NCBI RefSeq assembly: GCF_003026285.1
Contig: NZ_PYOD01000002.1
Span: 496,001 to 560,000, forward strand
Direction: 5' to 3'
DNA: 64,000 nt
Source: Photobacterium profundum
GTDB lineage: Bacteria; Pseudomonadota; Gammaproteobacteria; Enterobacterales; Vibrionaceae
Below, piece after piece: positions 55,598 to 64,000 of this stretch. Both the position numbers and the translations under genes were made by a program. Position 1 is the first letter of the stretch. Each line of letters opens with the position of its first letter. Below the pieces are notes generated by a model. That model was not told the origin of the DNA and did no database searches. It saw nothing but the letters and a program-made list of their open reading frames with translations.

Positions 55598-57088
55598 CTA
55601 GTGACCGTGCGTCATTAATGCCAGCTTTTCAGGCTTATTATAAATTGCATGTTTTTCTATTATTTTCATTGTGTTGTCATTCATTCCAGTGACTTTAACA
55701 TCACATCCTGCATTCATGAATTTCATAATCACTTTATCAAGCGCACCCACAGCGGTTATATCCCAAAAATGACAACTGGTTAAATCAATGGTCACGTACT
55801 TTGAAGGGCTATTGAAATTAAACATGTCAATGAAGGTATAAGCAGACGCAAAGAATATCTGACCATGTACCTTATGGATTGTGTGGTCATAACGAATGAT
55901 AATATCATCAGTGACTTTCATGATTAACCTGCTCTGATTCGTGTAGAACACAGAAGCAATAACAACACCAACAACAACACCGATTGCTAAGTTATCGGTT
56001 AAGACAACAGAAACAACCGTTGCAATCATGATCACGTTAGAGTTTAGCGGCATGTGCCTCATCGCTGGTATTGATTTCCATGAAAACGTGCTTATAGAAA
56101 CCATAATCATCACGGCAACAAGCGCAGCCATTGGAATTATCTTTAGATAGTCACCAAGGAAAACAACCATTATCAAAAGGAAAACACCTGATGATAATGT
56201 GGATAATCGAGTTCTACCACCCGATTTAATGTTAATCATTGATTGTCCAATCATGGCACAGCCAGCCATGCCACCGAACAATGATGAAACCATATTTGCT
56301 AAACCCTGACCTTTACATTCACTGTTAGTGTCACTATCTGTATCAGTAATATCATCAATGATTTTTGCAGTCATAAGCGACTCAAGAACACCAACAACGG
56401 CAAGTGCTAACGAGTAAGGGAAGATTATATTTAATGTTTCTAATGAGAATGGAATATCAGGGAACATGAATACAGGTAACGAATCAGGTAATGATCCCAT
56501 ATCGCCAACAGTACGAATATCTATGTTATACATCACACTGAATATAGTAATTGCAATAATACAAACTAATGGTGATGGCAATATTTTCCCAACCTTAGGA
56601 ATATAAGGAAATAAATAGATAATCCCTAACCCGGCAGCAGTTAACGCATAAACCTGCCACGTTACATTGGTTAATTCTGGTAATTGAGCCATGAAAATCA
56701 ATATTGCTAGAGCATTAACAAACCCGGTAACAATTGAGCGTGAAACAAACCTCATTAAATTACCAAGTTTTAAAAGCCCTATTACATATTGAATAACACC
56801 GGTAAGAAATGAAGCAGCTAAAAGATATTGTAAACCATGGTCTTTAACTAACGTCGTCATTAACAAAGCCATTGCGCCGGTTGATGCTGAAATCATTGCA
56901 GAACGTGAACCGGTGAAAGCTATAACAACACAGATTGAAAATGAAGCGTATAAACCGACCTTTGGATCAAGTCCGGCGATTATTGAAAATGCAATAGCTT
57001 CCGGTATTAACGCTAATGCTACAACTATTCCTGATAATAAATCACCTTTAATATTGTCAAACCAACTTTCTTTATAAAAACTTAACAT
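55598..57088 (-). CDS. SulP-family anion transporter with STAS domain
   Basis: 496 residues. The membrane domain of ten or more helices includes GLYASFSICVVIAFTGSRSAMISASTGAMA and the signature VSSLFGGMAGCAMIGQSMIN. The C-terminal STAS domain (from about residue 390, YVTIDLTSCHFWDITAVGALDKV) is a conserved regulatory module. SulP proteins carry sulphate, bicarbonate or dicarboxylates. Substrate not predictable; bicarbonate (BicA-like) or sulphate are candidates. AGAGG precedes the ATG. Confidence 0.88.
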   Translation of the reverse strand: MLSFYKESWFDNIKGDLLSGIVVALALIPEAIAFSIIAGLDPKVGLYASFSICVVIAFTGSRSAMISASTGAMALLMTTLVKDHGLQYLLAASFLTGVIQYVIGLLKLGNLMRFVSRSIVTGFVNALAILIFMAQLPELTNVTWQVYALTAAGLGIIYLFPYIPKVGKILPSPLVCIIAITIFSVMYNIDIRTVGDMGSLPDSLPVFMFPDIPFSLETLNIIFPYSLALAVVGVLESLMTAKIIDDITDTDSDTNSECKGQGLANMVSSLFGGMAGCAMIGQSMINIKSGGRTRLSTLSSGVFLLIMVVFLGDYLKIIPMAALVAVMIMVSISTFSWKSIPAMRHMPLNSNVIMIATVVSVVLTDNLAIGVVVGVVIASVFYTNQSRLIMKVTDDIIIRYDHTIHKVHGQIFFASAYTFIDMFNFNSPSKYVTIDLTSCHFWDITAVGALDKVIMKFMNAGCDVKVTGMNDNTMKIIEKHAIYNKPEKLALMTHGH

Positions 57089-57461
57089 GAAAAACCTCTT
57101 TATTAATTAATGAGACATAAATTGATAAGAGATTTATTTCTAAGGCGGACTATTAATGATGTATTCCCTTTGCTTTTGTATTTTCGGCATATAATACAGC
57201 TATTGTATAAACCTACCAATCACAACTATTACTCATAATTGAATCTTAACATTCCAACTATATTCATTGATAAATTAAGTGGATTACATTTAATAGTACG
57301 AGTACCCATAAAGTATTTTTTTGCCATTAACGGTTGTAATGACTTTTATTAGTGAGGAGTTTTGTTGTGAGAAGTAAATTTTCATATTGATGCAAATAAA
57401 AAACATCCTGATTCCTCAGCCACCAGCAAGACTGAAAAATCATTATGCTTTACTACTATGG
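57089..57461. other. Intergenic region, 373 bp
   Basis: AT-rich DNA carrying the sulP promoter and the 3' end region of the LysR gene. No terminator, operator or ORF with a ribosome site was recognised. Confidence 0.5.
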
Positions 57462-58346
57462 CTACATATTTTCTCGCAAAAAATCTAAAAATACCCTCAT
57501 CTTTGAAGAGACTAGATTTCTATTTTGATAAATCGCATAAGTTGAACTTAAATGGAGACACGGGCTAAATTGATGTTCTGGTAACACCTGAATTAACCGA
57601 CCAGAGTCTAGTTCATCTTTAACTGCCCAATAAGGGATAAGTGCAATACCACCACCATGAAGAATAAGTTGTTTTTGTCCATTCACTGAATCAACAGTCA
57701 TATAGTGTTTGATGGCTAATTTTTGAAAATTGTTTTTTACCAAATACCAATCTTTCCAACCATGGTAGCCATACACCACGCAATCATGGTTGATCAATTG
57801 CTCTGGTGAATCTGGTAGTCCATTCTCGTCCATATACTCAGGGCTTGAGCATAAAAGAAAATGATTATCTACCAGCTTTCTCGCAATCAAACTAGAGTCG
57901 GGTAAACGACCACTGCGAATCGCGATATCAACATTCTCTTCGATTAAATCCACAATCCGTTCAGTCAGCTCAACTTCGATGCGAATATCAGGATAAGCCT
58001 TCCTAAATTTAGGCAATAGGGGCAGAATGCGGCTTTCACCAAACCCCACTGTAGTGCTAATTTTTAGGTTACCTATTGGGCTAAGCTGCAGATCACCCAC
58101 CGCACGTTTGGCTTCTTCAAGTTCAGAGATAATACGCTTTGAATAGTCATAATACGTTTTACCCGCTTCCGTTAAGCCGACATTTCGCGTTGTTCGCTCT
58201 AACAGGCGAATGCCGAGTTCACTCTCTAATGACGCTAATTGACGTGATATCGATGATGGCTGTACATCAAAAACTTTACTGGCTTTTGAAATGCTGCCCG
58301 TTTCTACAACACAATTGAAATAATGCAATTTATTAAATGTGGCCAT
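57462..58346 (-). CDS. LysR-family regulator
   Basis: 294 residues from ATG 58346, which has GAGGTG upstream; the frame is open 31 codons further. The N-terminal helix-turn-helix is SISKASKVFDVQPSSISRQLASLE, followed by LLERTTRNVGLTEAGKTYYDY, the pattern of the CrgA/YhjC-like subgroup. It is divergent from a quinone oxidoreductase gene 152 bp away, the typical arrangement with a regulated partner. The inducer is unknown. Confidence 0.9.
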   Translation of the reverse strand: MATFNKLHYFNCVVETGSISKASKVFDVQPSSISRQLASLESELGIRLLERTTRNVGLTEAGKTYYDYSKRIISELEEAKRAVGDLQLSPIGNLKISTTVGFGESRILPLLPKFRKAYPDIRIEVELTERIVDLIEENVDIAIRSGRLPDSSLIARKLVDNHFLLCSSPEYMDENGLPDSPEQLINHDCVVYGYHGWKDWYLVKNNFQKLAIKHYMTVDSVNGQKQLILHGGGIALIPYWAVKDELDSGRLIQVLPEHQFSPCLHLSSTYAIYQNRNLVSSKMRVFLDFLRENM

Positions 58347-58498
58347 ATCTTTTGTCACCTCGTTACACGCCTCTCTCTTATTTTCACTATAACGCAGTTG
58401 CTTTTGCCTTAAAAGCAAAGCTATCTTGTTTTTCAGCATATTGTTGTTTATCTAGCAATGGCTAAAATGGCCGCATAAACCAAACCGGAGCGTAAGAA

Positions 58499-59479
58499 AT
58501 GAAAGCAATGACAATTAGCAATATCGGCGGCTACGATGCATTTAACCTTACAGAACAACCAATGCCTGAACTGCAACTTGGTCATATGATTGTTGAAGTG
58601 AAAGCCACTAGTGTTAATCCGTTAGATACCATGCTTCGCTCTGCAGAGACGCCATGGTCTGAAAACCTACCAAGCATTCTTCATGGTGATGTAGCGGGTG
58701 TTGTAACAGCAGTTTGTGACTCTATTAGCAACTTCAAAGTCGGTGATGAAGTGTATGGTTGTGCTGGCGGTATTGCTGGTATTAACGGTGCACTGGCAGA
58801 TTACATGTTGGTTGATGCCAACCTAATGGCACACAAACCTACCTCGCTGACTATGAAGCAAGCAGCAGCATTACCGCTTGTCTCTATCACGGCATGGGAA
58901 GCTCTGTGCGAAAAAATGGACGTTAAAGCGGGTGACAACCTACTTGTTCATGGTGCAACTGGCGGTGTTGGTCATATCGCGGTACAACTTGGTAAACATC
59001 TTGGTGCTACTGTTACAACAACAACACGATCTAAAAATGAAGCTGTAGCCAAAACACTTAACGCCAACAACGTGGTTAATGTAGAAAAGCAAAATGTTGC
59101 TGAATACGTTGCCCAATACACTGATGGCCATGGATTCGACGCCATCTTCGATACGATTGCAGGCGAGAATATCCAACGCAGTTTTGAAGCTGTTAAGTTC
59201 AATGGACGTGTGGCAACAACATTACCCATTGCCGATCCACTTCAGATTGCATTGAAAGGGCTTAGCTTCCACAGTGTATTAATGCTGATTCCTATGATTG
59301 AAAACATCAATCGTGCCCGCCATGGCAAGATTTTAGCCGCAGTAGCAGATTTAGTAGATCAAGGGAAAATCACCCCATTAATTGATGAGTCAGCATTCAC
59401 TATCTGGCAAGTGGCTGAAGCGCATGCGCATCTAGAAGCAGGGAAAGCCGTAGGTAAAGTTGTACTTACGCACGATTAA
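58499..59479 (+). CDS. NADPH:quinone oxidoreductase-like, zinc-independent MDR protein
   Basis: 326 residues of the MDR superfamily. GroES-like N-terminal domain with VNPLDTMLRS and LHGDVAGVVTAV, then the nucleotide motif LLVHGATGGVGHIAVQLGKHLGA. No zinc-binding Cys cluster is present, as in QOR/zeta-crystallin-type enzymes. C-terminal KAVGKVVL ending is typical. It should reduce quinones or enones with NADPH. GGAG at eight bases precedes the ATG. Divergent LysR gene suggests induced expression. Confidence 0.88.
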   Translation: MKAMTISNIGGYDAFNLTEQPMPELQLGHMIVEVKATSVNPLDTMLRSAETPWSENLPSILHGDVAGVVTAVCDSISNFKVGDEVYGCAGGIAGINGALADYMLVDANLMAHKPTSLTMKQAAALPLVSITAWEALCEKMDVKAGDNLLVHGATGGVGHIAVQLGKHLGATVTTTTRSKNEAVAKTLNANNVVNVEKQNVAEYVAQYTDGHGFDAIFDTIAGENIQRSFEAVKFNGRVATTLPIADPLQIALKGLSFHSVLMLIPMIENINRARHGKILAAVADLVDQGKITPLIDESAFTIWQVAEAHAHLEAGKAVGKVVLTHD

Positions 59480-59545
59480 TAACAAATAAAAATAGTTGTC
59501 GTTAATCTTAAGCATTACCTCTGACGATTAACCATCATTGATTTT

Positions 59546-59598
59546 AAGCAGTGCTTACTATTTCGGACAATAACCGAATGAGTAAGTACTGCTTTTTT
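59546..59598 (+). terminator. Terminator after the oxidoreductase gene
   Basis: AAGCAGTGCTTACT pairs with AGTAAGTACTGCTT (one G-U type mismatch), with inner TTCGG/CCGAA, followed by six T. Confidence 0.8.
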
Positions 59599-59625
59599 AT
59601 TGAAACCACAGTCGCTTAGATGATA

Positions 59626-59640
59626 ATGTTACAGTAACAT
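59626..59640. promoter_or_regulatory. GntR (gluconate repressor) operator
   Basis: ATGTTACAGTAACAT is a 15-bp palindrome close to the E. coli GntR operator (ATGTTACC-GTAACAT type). It lies 17 bp before the gntR start, so autoregulation is expected. Confidence 0.7.
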
Positions 59641-59657
59641 TTGATGAGAACATTAGC

Positions 59658-60665
59658 ATGAGCACAGAAAACCGTAAATCTCGCCCTACTCTACAAGATA
59701 TTGCCGATCGTATTGGTATCACCAAAATGACGGTTAGCCGTTATATGAGAAACCCTGAATCGGTAGCCGTTGCCACTCGCGAAAAAATCGCGAAAATCGT
59801 AGAAGAATTGGGATATATCCAAAATCGTGCACCTGCAATGCTTTCAAAATCATCCAGCAAAGCGATTGGTGTTTTGTTGCCCTCTTTATCTAACCAAGTA
59901 TTTGCTAATTTTGCACAAGGCATTGAAACCGTAACCAAAGCCAATGGTTATGAAACCTTGATCGCCCACTTCAGCTATAGCGAAGAGGAAGAAGAGAGCA
60001 AAATTGCTGCCCTGTTGTCATACCAAGTTGATGGATTAATTTTAACGAGCACAAATCACACTACTCGCACTCTTCAAATGATTAAAACAGCGGGTATTCC
60101 GATTATTGAAGCAATGGAATTACCTGACAACCCGATAGATATGGCGGTAGGGTTAAATCACGAGCTTGCAGCGTATACCGTTGTAAAAGAAATGATTGAA
60201 GCAGATAAATACAACACGGTGTACTTTGGTGCTCGTCTTGATACACGAACACAATTGCGAATGAACGGCTACGATCGTGCAATGCAAGAAGCCAACCTTG
60301 AGCCTGTGCATATTTTAACTGAAGAACACTCTAGTTTTACTTTAGGTCGACATTTACTTGATCGTGCCTTAACCGAACAACCAAACCTTAACGGGGTCTT
60401 TTGTACCAACGATGATATCGCTATCGGTACGATTATGGCTTGCCAAGCACGTGGTATTTCAGTGCCGAATCAAATCAGTGTTGTCGGCTATAACGCATTA
60501 GATATTGGTCAAGCGATGTCACCTAAACTGACAAGTATTGATACACCGCGCTTTGAAATTGGAGAAAAAAGTGCACAGCTCTTACTTTCAGCGCTAGCTG
60601 GTGATGTGATCGAACAAAAGGTTTTTGATATGGGTTTTACGGTAACGGAAGGTGAGAGTCTTTAA
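59658..60665 (+). CDS. gntR: LacI-family gluconate repressor
   Basis: 335 residues. TLQDIADRIGITKMTVSRYMRNPE and GYIQNRAPAMLSKSSSKAIGVLLPSLSNQVFA match E. coli GntR closely as I know it, as does FCTNDDIAIGTIMACQ. It binds gluconate and controls gnt and Entner-Doudoroff genes. No gntK, gntU or edd is in the window, so targets are elsewhere; only its own operator is seen here. The dhaK gene downstream is not obviously linked. Weak ribosome site. Confidence 0.88.
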   Translation: MSTENRKSRPTLQDIADRIGITKMTVSRYMRNPESVAVATREKIAKIVEELGYIQNRAPAMLSKSSSKAIGVLLPSLSNQVFANFAQGIETVTKANGYETLIAHFSYSEEEEESKIAALLSYQVDGLILTSTNHTTRTLQMIKTAGIPIIEAMELPDNPIDMAVGLNHELAAYTVVKEMIEADKYNTVYFGARLDTRTQLRMNGYDRAMQEANLEPVHILTEEHSSFTLGRHLLDRALTEQPNLNGVFCTNDDIAIGTIMACQARGISVPNQISVVGYNALDIGQAMSPKLTSIDTPRFEIGEKSAQLLLSALAGDVIEQKVFDMGFTVTEGESL

Positions 60666-60673
60666 TCCAATAT

Positions 60674-60704
60674 ATTTATGAGGAGTAGGCTACTCCTCAT
60701 AAAT
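60674..60704. terminator. Bidirectional terminator between gntR and chemoreceptor
   Basis: Nearly perfect inverted repeat, ATTTATGAGGAGTAG with CTACTCCTCATAAAT around a single G, so the loop will be three or more bases. No long T-run, but position between converging stops (60665 and 60711) supports this role. Confidence 0.7.
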
Positions 60705-60710
60705 CAGCGG

Positions 60711-62255
60711 CTAACCAAACGATTTCCCTAAAGCATCAAGTGAGGCTACGTTGTCTCGTACTCGATTTGATGAGATTTTCATCGCTTCAATTTGTTCTAT
60801 ATTTTTTGCGGAAGAATCGGATATTTGATGGACATTATTGCTAATTTCAGCAGCGACCGTGCCTTGCTCTTCAGCCGCTGTTGCAATCTGTGTTGAAATT
60901 TCTGCAATTTCGTCCACCATCGCAACGACATCTTTAATGTTCTGTGCTGTCAAGCTTGTATTCTCAACACATTGCTGAGTTTTTCGGATGCTATGAGTCG
61001 TTCGTGACTGCCAGTCGCCCAGAGATTTATTGATCTCATCAATACTGGATTGAATTTTCTCGGTTGCCCCATGTGTTCGTTGAGACAATGCACGAACTTC
61101 ATCAGCAACAACGGCAAACCCTCGACCTTGTTCACCCGCCCTCGCCGCTTCGATTGCCGCATTAAGTGCAAGTAAATTTGTTTGCTGCGCAATACCCTGA
61201 ATTTCGACCATCATGGCTTCTATTTGGTCAGACACTCTGGCTAAAGACTGTGCTGTTTCAGCCGTATTTTCCGTTTCAATCGCAAGTTCATTGATATTAT
61301 CTTGGGTCGTGTTGAGGATCATTGTTGTTTTGGCGCACTGATCTTGAGCAAGTAAAGCCTTATCGGATGTTAGTTGTGTGTTTTGTGCAATTTCACTGGC
61401 AACTGCAGACATCTGAGTGATCGAAGTAGCAATGTGCTGAGTATCTTGATCTTGTACTGTAATTGACTGCTTGGTTGTCACAACCGCTTGCTGTAAATCT
61501 CCACTTACCATTTTTAATGTCGAAGAGGCATCATCAACACGCCCGAGAACCGTTTTAATCCGTGCATCACAAAGCTGTAAATGAAAATCAGCAATGGATT
61601 CAACTGAATCACCACTGTAAATAATGCGAGTTAAGCTATCATAATCATCTTTGAGCTTTTTAAAATACTGTGGTTGTTTAAACAACTCATTGCGATAAAA
61701 AAGAATAAACAGCACTAATGGGATTAAAGCACTGAATTCAGCAAACTCATGTAATGAGAAATGAGCGCTACTAATGGTAATCAGTGTGATGGCTGTGACT
61801 AATAAAAATTTTTGAAGTATTGAAAGCTGAAATGAATATGGGTTTTTCTTTAAATTAAGTTGCTCATAAATATGAGTCGCTGAAGTGATCATTGCGGGTG
61901 TCGGCTTGCGTCGAACTGATTGGTAACCACAGACCCGGTCATTTTTATATATTGGTGTAACATATGCGTCGACCCAATAGAAGCTGCCATCTTTACAACG
62001 GTTTTTCACTATTCCTCGCCAAGGCTTATTTTCTTTCAAATGTTTCCATAAATCGCCAAAAGCTTGAGGAGGCATGTCCGGATGGCGAATAATATTATGA
62101 TGCTGACCCACCAATTCTTCGCTGGTGTACCCGCTTATTTTAATAAAGTCATCATTCGCGTAAGAGATCACGCCTTGTAAATCTGTGGTTGTCACGAGTT
62201 GGGCATTATGCTCTAAAGGAAGTTCTCTATCGACAGTATACTGATTGCTTTTCAT
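60711..62255 (-). CDS. Aer-like PAS methyl-accepting chemotaxis protein
   Basis: 514 residues. N-terminal PAS domain (residues ~20-115: [53 protein letters not shown]) resembles the FAD-binding PAS of E. coli Aer, a redox sensor. A hydrophobic membrane hairpin (~150-190) is followed by a signalling domain with the hairpin tip [20 protein letters not shown]. No periplasmic ligand domain. It should mediate energy taxis. AGAGGGTG precedes the ATG. FAD binding is inferred. Confidence 0.9.
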   Translation of the reverse strand: MKSNQYTVDRELPLEHNAQLVTTTDLQGVISYANDDFIKISGYTSEELVGQHHNIIRHPDMPPQAFGDLWKHLKENKPWRGIVKNRCKDGSFYWVDAYVTPIYKNDRVCGYQSVRRKPTPAMITSATHIYEQLNLKKNPYSFQLSILQKFLLVTAITLITISSAHFSLHEFAEFSALIPLVLFILFYRNELFKQPQYFKKLKDDYDSLTRIIYSGDSVESIADFHLQLCDARIKTVLGRVDDASSTLKMVSGDLQQAVVTTKQSITVQDQDTQHIATSITQMSAVASEIAQNTQLTSDKALLAQDQCAKTTMILNTTQDNINELAIETENTAETAQSLARVSDQIEAMMVEIQGIAQQTNLLALNAAIEAARAGEQGRGFAVVADEVRALSQRTHGATEKIQSSIDEINKSLGDWQSRTTHSIRKTQQCVENTSLTAQNIKDVVAMVDEIAEISTQIATAAEEQGTVAAEISNNVHQISDSSAKNIEQIEAMKISSNRVRDNVASLDALGKSFG

Positions 62256-62816
62256 TGTTCACCCTCTTCCATAAGCTGACGATATAAGCAGCCTTCCATT
62301 TTCAGCTGCAACATGCCATCACAAATAATCACTATCTTCACATTAGATTTATTTTATATATATCAAATGTAGCCCATATGCTTAAGAGTGCTTATATTTT
62401 TGGATAAACCTGACTCTTTACTGCTTCCTGTCACCTAGTTATTTGTGATCCGAGCTGCAAAGTTACACATCCATTCCCCCCAATAAGCTTAGTGCCGACT
62501 AACTATCATCACTCTCTATTCCAGATAACAAGCCCAAAGTATGCTTTAGCTCAAGAATCTGGCACCTGAACTCAATGTGTGTTTCATTGCGAAACATAAG
62601 CACCTCCAAACAGTTCCATATTGAAACATAACAACCGGAGTAACACCTCTTCTCTTATTGGCATACCATCAGCTTTAACATTACAGGTAAATTTATAAAC
62701 ATCGGCGAAACACAACCGCTGGATTGTGCCTACTGCGCAACTCAACAGCGATTTGCTACGACTTCCTTTTACCCCATAAATAAACTGCTCCAACGCAGAA
62801 TAATAAGGATAGAACG
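62256..62816. other. Intergenic region upstream of dhaK
   Basis: About 560 bp between divergent chemoreceptor and dhaK promoters. GAAACATAA occurs twice (about 62590 and 62625). A 69-codon minus-strand frame (62584-62793) lacks a ribosome site. No dhaR regulator or clear operator is present. Confidence 0.5.
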
Positions 62817-63884
62817 ATGAAAAAGATGATTAATCAAATTGATCAAGTGGTTAAAGAGCAACTTCAAGGTATTGCGAAGGCTCATTCTGAACTCGACGTA
62901 CACTTAGATCCGATGTATATCGTGCGAAAAGAGCGGGAAAAAACCAAGGTTGCACTGATCTCTGGGGGGGGAAGCGGTCATGAACCGATGCACGGTGGTT
63001 ATGTAGGAAAAGGCATGCTTGATGGTGCTTGTCCTGGTGAAATGTTTACATCACCTACACCCGATCAAATGTATGAATGTGCACAGAAGGTCGACACAGG
63101 TGAAGGTGTTCTCTTTCTTATTAAAAACTATACCGGCGATGTACTAAATTTTGAAACAGCCGTTGAACTTCTTCACGGTGAGGGCATAAAAGTACAAGCG
63201 ACGCTGATTGATGATGATGTTGCAGTGAAAGATAGTCTATATACCGCTGGGCGACGCGGCGTTGCGACCACAGTGCTGGCAGAGAAAATTCTAGGGGCAG
63301 CTGCCGAAGAGGGATACGACCTCGATAAAATGAGTGCTTTAGCTAAACATATTGCTAACCGTGGACGTTCATTTGGTGTTGCACTTTCTGCTTGTACTGT
63401 TCCTGCCGCTGGTAAACCAAGTTTTGAGTTAGCTGATAATGAAATTGAATTTGGTGTTGGTATCCATGGGGAACCCGGTATCGAACGTCGCGCCTTTACT
63501 GATGGCGACACTATCACTAACGATATGATGAGTGAGATATTAGATAACACTCCCTATGAACGTATTGTTCACCGCTGGGATAATAATTTAGGTGAATGGC
63601 AAGACGAATCTTGGGTCACAGAATCTCTCAATTCTGGCGATAAGGTTATTGTACTCGTGAACAACCTAGGGGCAACACCACAATCTGAGCTCTACATGGT
63701 ATATCGAAAAGTTGCTGAAATACTGGAAAACCATGAGATACAAATTGAACGAAACCTTATTGGTAGCTATTGCACATCACTAGATATGCAAGGGATGTCT
63801 ATCTCAGTGCTAAAAGTCGATGATGAAATGTTATCTCTGTACGATATGCCCGTTAACACACCAGCAATGCGCTGGGGCTGCTAA
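62817..63884 (+). CDS. dhaK: PTS-dependent dihydroxyacetone kinase, DhaK subunit
   Basis: 355 residues, as E. coli DhaK (356). SGGGSGHEPMHGGYVGKGML, YTGDVLNFETA, VKDSLYTAGRRGVATT and the covalent His in EFGVGIHGEPGI are all present, so dihydroxyacetone can be bound as a hemiaminal. It phosphorylates dihydroxyacetone with DhaL and a phospho-carrier (DhaM). AAGGA precedes the ATG. It is followed after 17 bp by dhaL; dhaM presumably lies beyond the window. Confidence 0.96.
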   Translation: MKKMINQIDQVVKEQLQGIAKAHSELDVHLDPMYIVRKEREKTKVALISGGGSGHEPMHGGYVGKGMLDGACPGEMFTSPTPDQMYECAQKVDTGEGVLFLIKNYTGDVLNFETAVELLHGEGIKVQATLIDDDVAVKDSLYTAGRRGVATTVLAEKILGAAAEEGYDLDKMSALAKHIANRGRSFGVALSACTVPAAGKPSFELADNEIEFGVGIHGEPGIERRAFTDGDTITNDMMSEILDNTPYERIVHRWDNNLGEWQDESWVTESLNSGDKVIVLVNNLGATPQSELYMVYRKVAEILENHEIQIERNLIGSYCTSLDMQGMSISVLKVDDEMLSLYDMPVNTPAMRWGC

Positions 63885-63901
63885 ACGTTAAGGAACAACT
63901 G

Positions 63902-64000
63902 ATGACAATTACCAAACAACAAATCGTTCAGTGGCTTGAAGGTTCAGCTGACGTATTCCAAAACGAGCAAGATTTCTTAACGGAGTTAGACCGAGAAATT
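63902..64000 (+). CDS. dhaL: DhaL subunit, start only (cut by window end)
   Basis: 33 codons from ATG 63902, reading TKQQIVQWLEG then EQDFLTELDREI, match the N-terminus of DhaL, the ADP-binding subunit. TAAGGAAC lies just before. The catalytic GDADHG motif is beyond the edge. Operon partner of dhaK. Confidence 0.85.
   Translation, partial: MTITKQQIVQWLEGSADVFQNEQDFLTELDREI

Noticed and set aside
62584..62793. 69-codon minus-strand ORF upstream of dhaK
   Set aside because: No ribosome site, occupies the dhaK promoter region, and no recognisable family.

Overview
The window looks like a chromosomal segment of a marine gammaproteobacterium of the Vibrionaceae, most likely Photobacterium or a close Vibrio relative. 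The case rests on content: a VCC/phobalysin-type pore-forming haemolysin next to a thermolabile-haemolysin (TLH) phospholipase, abundant PTS and c-di-GMP genes, and AT-rich intergenic DNA with small palindromic repeats. Species is inferred from gene content only; no rRNA or other marker is present. I saw no tRNA, rRNA, CRISPR array or prophage.

Layout. 1-970: a YgjV-type membrane protein and a small lipoprotein. 990-8678 (minus): a LysR regulator, two permeases, a binding protein and an ATPase of the UgpBAEC type, with a PHP-domain hydrolase and a HAD phosphatase. This looks like uptake and two-step breakdown of a phosphate ester. 8852-11516: SMR exporter, 45-residue membrane protein, lplA, tautomerase. 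11758-15209: an ascorbate-type PTS (IIC, IIB, IIA) divergent from a LacI-type regulator, with three operators and a CRP site between them. 15308-17530: CDF metal exporter, tag, and a frameshifted gene remnant. 17661-19187: nagE with a perfect CRP site and a 22-bp palindrome.

19357-25025: a two-component system, an IS4-type transposase fragment, a diguanylate cyclase, dgkA and eptA. EptA releases diacylglycerol, which DgkA can recycle. 25459-28683: haemolysin and TLH phospholipase. 28822-32442: cysteine use genes (cyuP, ridA, cyuA). 33269-39765: the methylcitrate operon (GntR regulator, prpB, prpC, prpD, prpE), divergent from an NmrA-like reductase, followed by an NhaC antiporter and a decayed fragment resembling the GntR gene.

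42849-50875: a YgjK-type GH63 lipoprotein, then three same-strand genes for a Tat-exported PLP enzyme, a family 3 solute-binding protein and a membrane GGDEF-EAL protein. I consider these three the best candidate for an undescribed sensory system. 51133-57088: DUF2955/HlyD efflux pair, a small membrane protein, an AraC regulator, a small unknown ORF and a SulP transporter. 57462-64000: LysR with a divergent quinone oxidoreductase, a GntR-type gluconate repressor with its own operator, an Aer-like chemoreceptor, dhaK and the start of dhaL, cut by the window edge.
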